Assembly (NCBI GenBank): GCA_963573315.1 | Contig: OY752140.1 | Location: forward strand, 1,550,001 to 1,614,000 | From: Entomortierella parvispora | Taxonomy: Eukaryota; Mortierellomycota; Mortierellomycetes; Mortierellales; Mortierellaceae | DNA: 64,000 bases | Direction: 5' to 3' | Shown here: one piece after another, positions 13,260-24,168 of the stretch | Layout: every line of letters begins with the position of its first letter | Position numbering within the stretch: the first letter of the stretch is position 1 | Translations under genes and position numbers: made by a program | Notes under the pieces: generated by a model | What the model saw: only the letters and a program-made list of their open reading frames with translations | Database searches by the model: none | What the model was told of the DNA's origin: nothing

Positions 13260-14394
13260 GACTTTGGAGGCCTCCACTGAACCCCTCTAGCCTCTGGACT
13301 TTGAGCTCACTAATCTGCAATCCTCGTTCTAGATCGCGCACCCTTTGTTCCAAGATCACGATTTTTTGCTGATCGTGCTCCGAGACCTCGATGGCCACTG
13401 TGCCCGTTAACTTGATCACGCGCCACAATCGAAAAATGATCAACAGATTGGTCAACTCTTGTTCCGCACCTTTCAAAAAGATCTCGAGCATGAAAGATGT
13501 CAAAATGATCAATGCATCCAGCAAATGCAAGAACCAATGTTTCGTCCCAGGCAAGAAATACCGTGGTCCGAATGCAAAGATCTTGAGCAAGATTTCCACC
13601 ATGAATATGGAAATAATGGCCAGAGACAAATGACCAAAGAGGGCGACGATAAAGATTTCTTCATGGGTGTCGTCCAAATGCAAGAGCGAGGCCCCGATCT
13701 GGAGCATGACCAGGATAATATCTATGACTGTCAGGACCAGAATGATGATGTGGGCCGCTTTGGCTTCGATGGACTCGCCGATCCAATGTCGCACTCTGCC
13801 GCAACAAGATGCTGTTGATTCGTCAAAAGATTCTTCCTCTGCCGGACCGCCCGCGCTGTGGAACCTCTCTCGTGAGAAAGGATGAGGTCCATAAAGTCGC
13901 GACTGTATGGTTGTATATCCCTGCCCACTACGTTCCAGTCTGAGAAGCTCCTCGTGGTCAAGAGTAGGACAAGTCTTGGACCGATATAGACGATAGCCGA
14001 TTGGGTGCTCCGACTCCAGCGGGATCTCTTGTCGCTGTTGGTCCTGCTCCTGCTGATGTTGTTGTTGTTGGTCCTGCTGCTGCTGTTGCTGCCCTTGTAG
14101 TGGACTAAAGGATAGACGTTGTCTTTGGGGCCAATTCCCAGGAGGCTGCAGTTGTGGTGGTGGTATTTCCTGTGGGTATTGCTCCTGTTGAAACAATACT
14201 CGCTTCTGCTCTGGGTCAGCATTATTGCGCTTTTCATCGTCTACTAGAATATATTGTGCAATGTTGTTGCTGGTGTTGCTGTTTGTATGGTCGACATTGC
14301 TGTCAATATGTGAACTACGCCGTTCTTCCATCTCAGACATTTCCTGTTCATCGGATTGCTTCTGCCGTTGGGTCTCCTGGAGATCTTGATCCAT
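13255..14394 (-). CDS. Voltage-gated proton channel (Hv1/HVCN1 type)
   Basis: The single-exon model has 379 residues: an N-terminal cytosolic region of ~210 residues with polyglutamine at 99-122, four transmembrane segments (~213-325) forming a lone voltage-sensor domain, and a C-terminal coiled coil (~340-370). There is no pore domain, as in Hv1. Key positions: S1 Asp225 (selectivity-filter equivalent), S2 Glu267 and Lys271 (VEILLKIF), S3 Asp293 (LLDALIIL), and S4 FRLWRVIK with Arg322, Arg325 and Lys328. Human Hv1 has arginine at the third S4 position; here it is lysine. Hv1 channels extrude protons upon depolarisation. I chose the start at MDQDL because sequence just upstream looks like an intron end (TTCACAG), so a 5' UTR intron is likely; the frame stays open to 14487. 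Confidence 0.9.
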   Translation of the reverse strand: MDQDLQETQRQKQSDEQEMSEMEERRSSHIDSNVDHTNSNTSNNIAQYILVDDEKRNNADPEQKRVLFQQEQYPQEIPPPQLQPPGNWPQRQRLSFSPLQGQQQQQQDQQQQHQQEQDQQRQEIPLESEHPIGYRLYRSKTCPTLDHEELLRLERSGQGYTTIQSRLYGPHPFSRERFHSAGGPAEEESFDESTASCCGRVRHWIGESIEAKAAHIIILVLTVIDIILVMLQIGASLLHLDDTHEEIFIVALFGHLSLAIISIFMVEILLKIFAFGPRYFLPGTKHWFLHLLDALIILTSFMLEIFLKGAEQELTNLLIIFRLWRVIKLTGTVAIEVSEHDQQKIVILEQRVRDLERGLQISELKVQRLEGFSGGLQSQ

Positions 14395-15575
14395 GGCTCG
14401 ACTGCTGACCTCTGTGAAGATGAAAGAAAAGAAAGGACTAAAATGATTTGTTCTGATGCAGATCTTTTTTCTGCTCTGGTTCATCATGGAATATATCTTG
14501 AATAGACAATAGGAATGGACCTATTGTCTTTCACAAACACAATGAATCCAATGTTAACGCGAGTTATAGTACTGAATAAGTGCTTGATCTACCTGGGCCC
14601 TAGGCTTGGCGACCCGCGGAGTCCAGCATCAGAACGCCAAAGGTGGGATGAAGAAATGCGCCACCAAAACAGTATCGTATACCCTTAAATTATCTAGACC
14701 CTTAACTGTGACTGTGTTTCTGGAGGAGGCACAAACAAAAGGAACCATGAAATTCAGTGGACAAACTTTTAGCGGAAACTTTTGCTTGTTTGGACAAAAG
14801 CGCCCCGACTTCTCTTTGGTTAAACAAAGTGGAGACCCGGGAGGTGACTTTGAACGAGAGGACACTCCCGAGATCTAATCCCGGTTCGGCCCACTCGATT
14901 GAAAAAGTCGTCTTAAAAGATAAATATACACGGAGTCTCGAAGCGGCATGAACTGATTAAACCTACAGTTCTTCTGTCGTCAATAGTACTTCCAAGATTA
15001 GCCTACGGGTCCATTCTTCAGGTCAGCCATCGCTCGAATTCCACCCGCGATTAATCTATAACCAAAGTTTGGAATATTCTTTTTTTTTCCTCCTTTCCTG
15101 TCGTCCTCCCGCTTCCTTTTTCATAGAAAAGGCAATGGTTAACGAGACGTGAAAACACTCAATTGCTGTTGTCTTTTTTACTGTGCAAGGGCCATTACTC
15201 CTTGGAGAACAAAACACTCGACCGTCATTCTTGCCTTTTGATCAGTGACCGATTGCCGTCTACTCTCTTTCTCCATCTTCGTCTCTTCCCTTACTTGCCG
15301 TGTGAAACCGTCGTTAAAAGCACATAAGCATGCAATAAAGTGTCAGCGACTCTAGCAAACCTCTCAATTGCTCGATACTTCTCAATTTTTTTTTTTTTTT
15401 TTTTTTTTTTAGGACAGCTGTCTTTTATTTTCTGAGAAATGGATGCGAATTGGCTACTATATACTATGGTAAATGAGGAAGGGAAGGGTATATGTTGTTA
15501 AACAGAAGAAACACAGAAAGGAAAATAATACAAAAGGTCAAAGGAACAAAAAGGTGAGGAATAGTCACAACTCCT
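14395..15575. other. Intergenic region upstream of Hv1
   Basis: About 1.2 kb with only short overlapping frames on both strands. It must contain the Hv1 promoter (minus strand) and the 3' flank of the MFS gene. Apart from T-rich runs and a T25 tract (listed separately) I see no recognisable element. Confidence 0.5.
15386..15410. repeat. T25 homopolymer tract
   Basis: An uninterrupted run of 25 T, in intergenic DNA 165 bp from a second T25 run that abuts the MFS stop codon. Confidence 0.9.
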
Positions 15576-15600
15576 CTTTTTTTTTTTTTTTTTTTTTTTT
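15576..15600. repeat. T25 tract directly abutting the MFS stop codon
   Basis: An uninterrupted run of 25 T whose last two bases form part of the minus-strand TAA stop of the MFS gene. In the mRNA sense the coding region therefore runs straight from the stop into 23 further A residues. Confidence 0.9.
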
Positions 15601-17370
15601 AAGCAGACGCCATGGCGTGAGCCTCCATCAACTTGCGACCTTTGCGCATGTGGGCCCAGAAGAGGAGGCCAGCTGACAGGACCGAGACCAGCTGCAACAA
15701 GGACGCGACCTTGAAGCCAGAGTTGTAACAAGCTTCACCTATGCAGGTCACGAGGTCCTCCTGAACCGAATCATTGGGCTGGGGGGGCATGGCACGGACA
15801 GCCTTGTCGTAAAAGACACCGTAGATCTGGTTGGCAATGATGGGGTTGAATCCGTTCAAAAGCATGACCATACCGCAGGCAGAACCGTAGTACTTTTCAC
15901 CGAAAAAGTCGCGGGTCATCGAGGCAAACAGAGCACCGGTGGCTCCATAAGTGGCACCGATCAAGCAAGAGGCAATCACCAAAGAGGTCAAGGAAACCAA
16001 ACCTCCGGTGAAGGCCATGATCAACAAAGGAATCAAGATCAAGATCTCTGATCCAAAGAAAAAGATTGAGCGCGAGATACGGTGGCGGTTGATGACCCAG
16101 TCTGAAATAATACCGGAACCCAAACGACCCAAGCAGTTGCCAATGGAGATCAATGTGACGTGAAGACCTGTCAAGGACACAGCCCGGGTAACGGTGTTGG
16201 GATCCAGAGGGTTCAAGATTGCATGGACAATCGAGTCAACATTGTTGATGTACGAGAATCCCTGCTGGAACAGCTGAGCAAAGACAAAAAACCAGAATGT
16301 AGGCTCCGACAACAGAGCACGGGGTTTCATGTCAACCGAGGTCAGGTAAGGGTTGAACCAGGTCTTTGGGGTGTTGGCGTCCGCCACCGCTGGAATGGCG
16401 GCGGCAGTAGTAGGGGTGGTCTCCTCCAAGATGTTGTCCCCAGGCAAATGACCCGTCTCTCTCTTTTCAGCCAGATCAAGGGTTGTGCTAGACTGGTTCC
16501 ATCCCTCACGACCCTCCACCATCGAGGGCGTAAAAGTGGTACTACGAGACAAAACCATACGGTTGTTCTTCTCCTCCTCAGCCTCATCGTTCACAGTTGT
16601 GTTTGAGCTAGAGCCAGAATCAAGAGACTTGACAGCAGGCTTATGGATCTTGACCATGAAGATAGCAGCGATCAGGTAGATAGCAGTGGTGATGATGGTC
16701 AAAAACAGCAAGAAGGTCTGAGTGGCCTTGCTGCCTGTAAGGGCCGCATCCTCATCGTGGCCGGAGAAGAGATGGGTCTTGATCTGGGAGAACAGTGTAG
16801 CGGAGAGACCGAAGAAGGCAAGGAGGATACCCGATACAGTGCCTGAGGTCGAGGCAGGAAAGTTGGCCATGTTGGCAGCGAGCGCAGCCAAGTAACTGGA
16901 ATAAAAAAATCAAGATGCAAGTTGCCCGTTAGAACACCGCAGAATTGTCGTACTGTCACACCTGCACACACTTCAGTCTGGAATGTCATTTCTTACCCTG
17001 CAGTCGAAGCAACACCTGCAAAGCAGTAGAGTACCATCAGGAACCCAAGACCACCCCAGGCTTTGGCGTAGGCAATGTACATGCCTCCGTAGCCAAGGAA
17101 GGTCAAGATCGAGGCAGTGATCAATGTCCAGCGCTCTCCGAAATGGTCATAGATAGGACCAACGATAAGGAAACCGACATACATCGATGTATCACCGATA
17201 GCAGAGAGGAGGTTGATGTTGGAGGATGTAAAGTCGAAGCGGGCCTTGAGATCGGTACTGAAGGAGGCGAAGGAGAAGAGCGAACCCGAGAGAGCCATGA
17301 CCAAAATTCCGATTGCCAGTGAGACATACTTGACTGTCCGCTCGGACAGGAAGGGTTTGACAGTGAGCAT
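15599..17370 (-). CDS. MFS transporter, MCH1/nodulin-like family
   Basis: Two exons, 17370-16997 and 16895-15599, give 556 residues with about 12 membrane helices. Exon 1 carries the first helices, with SFSTDLKARFDFTSSNINLLSAIGD and the GPIYDHFGERW loop typical of nodulin-like MFS proteins. After the junction (GYLAALAANMANFP) follow LAFFGLSATLF, a central cytosolic loop of ~110 residues rich in Ser/Thr/Glu, then a C-terminal half with GRLGSGIISDWVINR and ATYGATGALFAS. The fungal relatives are the Mch1-type putative monocarboxylate transporters; the substrate is unknown. Start at MLTVKPF: it follows a pyrimidine-rich leader and precedes the first helix, while the open frame further upstream is low complexity. 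Confidence 0.88.
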
Positions 17371-19503
17371 GGTAGCGATAGCAAAGAGGGATACAAAGGG
17401 GGGAAGTTGGCAAGAAGTAGGCAACGATGCAGTGTTCAAAAGAATGCGGCTAGAGCCAAGGTTGTTGTTTGTTTGTTTGTTTGTTTGGTGAACAATGACA
17501 AAGGAATTAGAGGCACAAAAAAAGGATCGACGGTTTAAAAAATAATGCAAACACGAGGAAGACGATGTGGAGTGGAAAATGAAGTGAGCAAGTTGCTGTG
17601 GGGGAAGAGAGGAAAAGAAATGGGGTATGCAAAGTATCAATGGGTGCTGAGAAGGAGGAGGGAGGGTATTAATGATGGGTATGCTTGAGCTAGTGTGAAG
17701 AAAGAAGAAGAAAAAAAGGGTGGACAGCAGAGGAGACTCCCTCTCTTTATAGACAGAAGGGACCTGAAGTGAACACCGCGCAAATCCCCTGCGAATCGCG
17801 AACAACGGGCGGGGAGGAAACCGACGACGAGTAGAAGTGAAGAAGGTTTCTCTGGATTTTTTATTATATGGAAAGGAGTCAACATACAATACTCGCGATT
17901 GAATTGAGTGGAGATCGGACTCTCGCTTCTTCTTCATCCCTTCCCTCGTTCGTCCATCTCGCCTTCATCGATCCATTCCTCACTTGTCTTGCGTGCGCCT
18001 CCCTTCTTTGTACTTCATGTTCACTACCGTGTTCACGGGCATTTTCTTGAACGGCATTCTGGAGTGAGGGGAAGCATGACTTCGATGGCGAATTGCGCCG
18101 TTTTTCCTCCTTCGTGGCAGCCTCATTTTACTCATCATGGAGTCGATCCACTTCCTCAATCACCTCGAGGACAAGGACTTGCTGCCACTCCATTACTTGT
18201 CGCATTGGCCTCTTGCTGTCAATTCCACGCCCTGAAAATGTTCATCCCCCGCTTCTTCCTGAGCAGCATGCCCTGATCATCCCCTTCTCTCTGCGCCTTC
18301 GCCGACTCCGCTAAAAAAACCCATTCATTTTGGTAAGACCATGAAGCCGCATCGATCAGGTAGCGCTGCGCTTGGGACAGGCTGCAGCGAACCACCATTT
18401 TAAGGGAAGAGAAACGTGTCAGGCCACAACGCTGAGCTGACAGGGCGCGAGAATGAAAATAACCCCCTCTCCTTGGACCAAGACGCGCTTCTCTATTCTC
18501 CCCAGCTTTCTCATAGTGCACGTCGTAACCCCTGATCAATCGCCACGAATGCAACCCACGTTATACAAACGAACAAGCGGAAACAATCATGAAGTTATTG
18601 AGGGGAACAAAGAAGTCCAAGAAGAAGACAGGGATGCTTCGGATCCGGTGATTTATGAACTGAATGAAAATTGTGCGGGGGTCACCCGCCTCCAGATCTT
18701 CGACGTTGAAGCGATGAAGGGCTGGATGGCCAGCTGGTGTGAGAAGAAGCGCAATGAAGGGTTGAGCCCTGTTCTTTTGAGAAAAAAAAACTTTGTCAAG
18801 AATGAATAAGGACTGAATAGAGGCCCTTATGTCAAAAAAAAATTCGCCCAAACTTGACTCCTTTCTCATTCAATGCCCGCCACTTTTTTTTGTCGTTCTT
18901 CTTCGATTCATTATTCCCACCCTGGCTTGGACGACTGTGCCCCTCCTCTCTCATCTCGCCTCTCCACTCTTCCTCTCTTCCACCCAAAGGGCCGCATGTT
19001 CAACTATCTGGATGGAAACGAGAATGCTCAAAGAAGCTGCATTCTGCTTTGATTGTGCTGCAATTTCTGGGATGATGTGCTCGCACGTCCACAACAAACC
19101 GGTACCGATCGCAATCCATTTGCCAGGTCCCAGATTTTTTTTTCCTGGAATTGTTTGCCGAAAATGGAAACTCCCACAGTTCTCGTTTGATTTTGGTGGC
19201 AATTTTTTTTTTTTGCGGATCCAAACATCGTCCAGGGGTTTGTCCAAGAAGACACCGCAGTGGCGCCTTTGCATGAAAGGCAGAAAGTGATTGCCGAGTG
19301 ATGATAATTCAATAGAAGCGACTTGAGGTAAATGGATGGCCTGAAAGTAATACTGATATTGCGGGCAGATTCGTGCACTCGTTGACCGGCGGATCAGTCA
19401 TAGACATGATCGGAGGGGTTTTTACATCTATCGATTGACCTGGGAACACATGCATCAACACAGGAACGACATACAATAACACTTGCTTTACTGAATTCTA
19501 GAT
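17371..19503. other. Intergenic region between the MFS and PPAT genes
   Basis: About 2.1 kb without a confident gene. The MFS-proximal ~550 bp is the MFS promoter and leader: pyrimidine-rich on the minus strand, with a GTTT/TTTG tetranucleotide run near 17465-17487. The rest has short frames on both strands; one is listed separately as doubtful. Confidence 0.45.
18549..18809 (+). CDS. Doubtful small open frame, 86 residues
   Basis: A short frame with a polar N-terminus and one block of ordered look (about 18650-18765, with WMASWCEKKRNEG). I recognise no family, see no partner exon, and a competing frame exists on the other strand. It may be a gene relic, a lone exon or chance. Reported only because the stretch is otherwise empty. 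Confidence 0.15.
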   Translation: MQPTLYKRTSGNNHEVIEGNKEVQEEDRDASDPVIYELNENCAGVTRLQIFDVEAMKGWMASWCEKKRNEGLSPVLLRKKNFVKNE

Positions 19504-21131
19504 CTATTCCTTTGCTGGCACTGAAGCCTTGCTTCTTTGCTCTGAAAGATACTGGCGAATATATGTTGAGCTGATCTTGAGATGCACCTCGTCCACAGCA
19601 GTCTCTGTTGGTGAAATCACATCGATAACCTCAATGGCCAGCTGTGAAAGGCCTCTGCTTTCACGCTCTTTGTTCACTATGTATGTCATTGGCAAATCCG
19701 TAATAGTAACCGTTAGACGGCTACCCATGCTTTTGTGCCCAGTTTCAACAAAAAAAATGTGATGGTATCGCCTCTGTGCTTACCTTGTTTGCCGCCGCTG
19801 AGGGTTTCCTTTGACACCATTATAGCTTGGATATTCGTGTCTGTAGCTGTTGGTCCGTAAATGTCGTGAATTGGAACAACCTAGAATATAAATATGCGAC
19901 TCATCGTTAGGTCAACATTATGCTTTCATATGAATGTAGGCAATCTGCAGTCTAACCCCTTGGTTACCTCAATGACCAAACCCCGCTTGAATGCTCGTAA
20001 AAACCGCTTGACTGCGTCTACCCTTGACTCCAATGACTCTAGCTCCTCTTTGTATTTCTTGGTCTTCAACATCGAGTCGTCTGGAAAAAGCCACGTCAAT
20101 GATCAGCGACTGTTGCAACATTGCTATATTGAGCATTTCGAGGAAGAACGGCCGCGATTGTATTACCTGTGACACCGCACACAACACGTTTGCTGGCAAT
20201 CCAGGCTGTCATCGAGAGCAAAATCTTGTGACCAGCATGAAGGTGATCAAAGGTTCCTCCAAGGACAACATTTTCATACTCTCCCTCATGAATTTTCGAG
20301 TGGGCCACGGTCGAGTCCATGTCTTCGACGAGATGACAATGAATCTCTTTTTCATGCTTTAAATCCAGAGTGTAGACTGGCAGCGCCTTGCTTCCGTTTT
20401 TTGTTCGCTTCTGATTAATCTCCGCGAGTGTCGCGATGACTACATATATACAATACAGACGTGTTAAACATGGCGATGGGAGAGATGACATAACGGTGAC
20501 TTATCAATTGCTGCCAGTGACGGTGGCTGTTTACACCGTCCGGGCTAAATTAAAGTCGTGCACGGTCGATCACACCATCGAGCTACAAAATGTCTTCATT
20601 TTGACCAAAGCACAAAAGGAATTCACTCAGCCCCCCTGTCCTAGCCAGCCGAAGCAGCAAAGAGCGACGGCTTGCGCGGGTGTCCACTTTTCAGGAAAAA
20701 AAAAAGAATCCGTTGCTGCAACGCTTACCTGCAGGTAATCCCAAGAGCACCTGGAACGGAATCTCGTCAGCGACTCCAGTGCCGATTTCATATCCACAGG
20801 TATCCTGGAAGACAATGTCCAACTCTGCCAATGGCCTCTGTAACTCTTGAGCATGTTTCGAAAAACTGACATAGAGGGCAGAGAGGAATCGTTGGACGTC
20901 GTGGAATGAGGTATCTGCCTTTTCATTTAAGGCTCCGTTGCCGTTTGAGCTGTTCGGACCGGGGACGTTCGTCGGACTTGAGGCTTGAATGCTAACGACA
21001 AGGGTGACTCGATGGCATAGAAGCAGCGCACGCTTGAGCGCGTGGAAGGTTTCGTTCAGAGGGGCATCATAGCCAGTAATGTTTACAAGGAGAAGTCCAT
21101 GCGCGGACATGGAATTGTCGGTGGTTGTCAT
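19504..21131 (-). CDS. CAB4: Phosphopantetheine adenylyltransferase (CoA biosynthesis)
   Basis: Five exons, 21131-20729, 20439-20167, 20080-19968, 19880-19784 and 19676-19504, give 352 residues. The nucleotidyltransferase core starts with VVLGGTFDHLHAGHK (ATP-binding HxGH motif near residue 200), continues through CGVTGDDSML, SRVDAVKRFL, VVPIHDIYGPTATD, VSKETLSGGKQ-VNKERESRGL and ends with ISSTYIRQ, the second ATP-contact motif. The enzyme converts 4'-phosphopantetheine and ATP to dephospho-CoA. The N-terminal ~190 residues are a fungal/animal-type extension. The last exon is fixed by homology: a nearer AG would give the wrong phase, while CATAG gives the conserved VNKER continuation. Start at MTTTDNS is chosen over farther upstream codons in a low-complexity frame. 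Divergent from alkaline ceramidase. Confidence 0.93.
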
Positions 21132-21466
21132 TGCTGCTTTTCGGGCTGTCTTTTTAGCTAACGTAATTCGTTGGGTTGACGCTGCCGTGGCTTCCTGTGT
21201 TTTGGCCCGTGTTGGTTGATGCTTCCTGTGTACAGAGACTGACGAATAGTATGGAAGAATAGAAAGAGAAGGGAAAGGAGCAGGAACAGAAGCAGGAGCA
21301 GGAGCAGGAAGAGAGCGACGCAAGTGGTGGGTCGCTTGGAGATGGACGGAGATGCTGCATTGCAAGGAAAAGAAAAGCCGGCGCACGTGACGTGGAAAAG
21401 GCGTAGAGCGCGCTTCAGCAACGCTGCATGCATCACATCCTCCGACATTCATTCTTCATTGTCATT
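21132..21466. promoter_or_regulatory. Shared divergent promoter of the PPAT and ceramidase genes
   Basis: 335 bp between two divergent start codons. On the PPAT side the leader is C/T-rich in sense, with a GAGCAG/CTCCTG repeat (21288-21312). No other element stands out. Confidence 0.5.
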
Positions 21467-22429
21467 ATGGGCCACAACGACGACATCCTTGGCTACTGGG
21501 GGCCTGCTACAGCCTCCATCGACTGGTGTGAAGGTACCAACTCGCCTCGATTCATCATCAGTTCATTCTTCCAAAACAGTTCCTCACCGCGCCTCTTGTC
21601 TTTAGACAACTATGTTGTATCGTACTATATCGCCGAGTTCTTCAACTCGATGTCATCCTTTGCTATGATCATCTTGGGCGAAGCTGCATGCTATAATATT
21701 GGTCGGTTACAGACCGCAATTGACAAGTCTAGTCCAAACTCAGGGACAAATCTCTTTCGCTACAAGCTCGCCTTCCGCACTATCACGATCGTGGGCATCG
21801 GCAGCATCCTTTTTCATGGAACGCTGTTGCACCACATGCAGATGCTGGATGAAGTTCCGATGCTCTACTCAGTCATCGTTCTCTTCTTTTGTCTGATCGA
21901 GTCTCGCTTCGGTCCACAACCAGCCTGGCTCCCTTATTTATTAGTAATCCATAGCGTCGTCGTAACAGCCCTGGTAGCATTCACTGAAGGAAACGTTCAA
22001 TTCTATAGCTTCCATGGGTCGTTTGGTTCGCTTGAGATCATCTCCCTTTTCTTGATCTACAAAGTCTATCAGGCGAGGAAGAAGGAGCACAAAGACGTCA
22101 AGCGAGTCTTCGAGACTGGCATCGCCATGTACGCGATCGCTGTTGCTGTCTGGGCAACGGACTTGAACTTTTGTGAAAAGCCTCTTGCACCTTGGCTCTG
22201 GGGTGTCCAAGATCTTGAGGAGGACCTTTCCCATGGTCACTGGATCGTCAAGGACCTGTATCTCCATGCAGGCTGGCACGTCCTCGTCAGTCTTGGTCTT
22301 TACATGCTCTCGACTGTGATCTTGCTCGACGGCCTGATTGTCCAAGGATGGCAACCCAAGATCGAATGGCAAGGAGCGGGGTTACTGCCCATCACGACCG
22401 TAGTAGGACGATTGAAAAAGAAAGAGTAG
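21467..22429 (+). CDS. Alkaline ceramidase
   Basis: Two exons, 21467-21533 and 21606-22429, give 296 residues with about seven membrane helices. The family start [28 protein letters not shown] is restored only when the 72-bp intron is removed. Conserved features include [11 protein letters not shown] (catalytic-site Ser/His), [12 protein letters not shown], and [10 protein letters not shown] near the C-terminus, which supply the zinc-binding histidines. Alkaline ceramidases (yeast Ypc1/Ydc1, human ACER) hydrolyse ceramide to a sphingoid base and fatty acid in the ER or Golgi. The protein ends in a basic KKKE tail resembling a dilysine ER-retrieval signal. The intron is a multiple of three and lacks stops, so retention would insert 24 residues without a frameshift. 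Confidence 0.94.
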   Translation: [320 protein letters not shown]

Positions 22430-22482
22430 ACACCATAACTGCCCCAGCCCCAGCCGAGAGAGTGTACAGAGAGCTGCCATCC

Positions 22483-22488
22483 AATAAA
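22483..22488 (+). promoter_or_regulatory. Poly(A) signal AATAAA of the ceramidase gene
   Basis: Canonical AATAAA 54 nt after the ceramidase stop codon. Confidence 0.6.
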
Positions 22489-22818
22489 ATCCCAAGGTGC
22501 TTAGCCCAAGGGCGTAGAACCCTAGGAAGCATCCCAAAGACGCGTTGGGGGGAGGGTGCGGCACTGAAATGAGGGGTGCGACGGCCCCACGTCATTTTCG
22601 AGTCGTACTTGCAGGAGTCAACAATGTGTATTACAAACATTGACCCTCGATCCACATGTCAGTCAAGCTCACTTCCCCAGCCGGCACACGTTAAGTCGGA
22701 GGAGAGATTACATTCATCTTTTCTTTTACTCCCCAATCGCACATTTACATTCACAATCCACATTCACACATCGCTCAATACCCTTGTCATTCGTCATTGT
22801 CACTCTGCATCTACTGAC

Positions 22819-24167
22819 ATGCCCACAAAACATATCGTCATTGTTGGCGGATCGTACGGAGGAGTTGCTTGCGCAAACACACTGGTGAAGGCTCTTGATC
22901 CTCACTTGGATGTAGTCATTACTTTGATCGACAGGTAAAGTTGCTCCTCTACTGTTGCTTCTGCTCGCTATGCGGTTTACTAACAAATTCCTCTTGAATC
23001 TGCTTTGGCAGTCGCGACGCACGCTATCACTGTATTGCTTCCTACCGTGCTCTGGTTCAGAAGGACTTTGCAAAAAACCTTTGGATCCCATACACGAACC
23101 TATTCCCGAAGGATTCTCCTCACAAAGTTATCCAGGGTGTCGTCAGCGGCGTCTTCCATGACCATGTGATTCTTTCCACAGACTCGGCATCCTCTTCCTC
23201 AAGGATTGATTTCGACTTCTTAGTCATCGCAACAGGATCCTCTGTTCCTTCTCCAGCGAAATGGAAGGTGAAGGACTCCACAGAAGGGTTGAGGCTTATG
23301 GACAAGGCTCGAGAGTATGTGGAGCGGTCTCAAAGTATTGTCATCATCGGAGGCGGCGCCTGCGGAACAGAGATGGCAGGAGAGTTGAAATACGCATACC
23401 CGACTAAGAGCGTGACTCTTATCCACAACAGAGCGTCGCTTGTTGACTATCCAAAGTTCCCACAGAGCTTCAAAGATGAGGCGAAGCGGTATTTGGAAAA
23501 GCGAGGGGTGGAGGTGATCTTGAACGAAAAGGTCGAGATCGAGGGACTGACAAGGGAGAATTCGATCCAGAAGGCAGACCGAACCATTATTCTCAAAAAC
23601 TCGGATCGAACAATCCAGAGCGATCTACAATTCTTTTCAATTGGATTGCAAGCTCAAACAGGGTTACTATCAACACTTCAACTGCCACCTACCCAAGGTG
23701 AAAATGTGGCCGGCAACAATGAGTTCAAGGCCGAATCGCTGTTGGATCCGACTTCAAAAGTCATTCGTGTTCGAACAACGATGCAATTAGACCATGCTGG
23801 ATTTCCAAACATATTCGCCATTGGAGACGCCTCCAACGCAGACCCGGTCCCGACCGCCATGTCTGCCATCGCTACGGGAGAAACATCTGCACGGAACATT
23901 GTCAAGTTGATCAAGAAAGCGAGACGGGCCGAAGCAGGAGAACCTGAGCCGCTTGAACATGATGGCTTTCATTGCCATGCTTGGGCCAAACTGGAGGATT
24001 ACAGGCACATCCAGACGTTAATGGTCTTGACCATGAATCCGTGCGGCGGGGTTTGTCAACTGCCTGTATTGGGAACTTGGTTCGGAAGCCTCGGTGCATG
24101 GCTAGTCAAGAGTAGGGACCTGTTCTCTGGTCGGTTCTGGCGGGAGATGAACATGTCTAGGAAATAA
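22819..24167 (+). CDS. AIFM2/FSP1-like FAD-dependent oxidoreductase, copy 1
   Basis: Two exons, 22819-22934 and 23012-24167, give 423 residues. The N-terminal FAD-binding Rossmann motif is IVIVGGSYGGV; the second, NAD(P)H-binding Rossmann motif is IVIIGGGACGTEMAGE; the distal FAD motif is FAIGDASN. Between them lie LVIATGS and LVDYPKFPQSF blocks shared with AIFM2-type proteins, which use NAD(P)H to reduce quinones and suppress lipid peroxidation in animals. There is no Met-Gly start, so no N-myristoylation, and no obvious targeting peptide. It lies head-to-tail with a paralogue at 24953-26292; both carry a phase-2 intron at the same place just after the first beta-alpha-beta unit, which indicates tandem duplication. 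Confidence 0.9.
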
Positions 24168-24168
24168 A
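24163..24168 (+). promoter_or_regulatory. AATAAA overlapping the stop codon of AIFM2-like copy 1
   Basis: The gene ends AGG AAA TAA AG, so the stop codon sits inside an AATAAA hexamer, as in the Hv1 gene. Another downstream signal may be the one actually used. Confidence 0.35.

Noticed and set aside
14606-14878. Short frames on both strands upstream of Hv1
   Set aside because: No splice partners, no recognisable family, and the two strands compete; treated as non-coding.
19677-19728. In-frame extension of the PPAT last exon starting MGSRLTV
   Set aside because: Its nearest acceptor gives the wrong phase; the CATAG acceptor restores the conserved VNKERESRGL continuation, so this stretch is intron.
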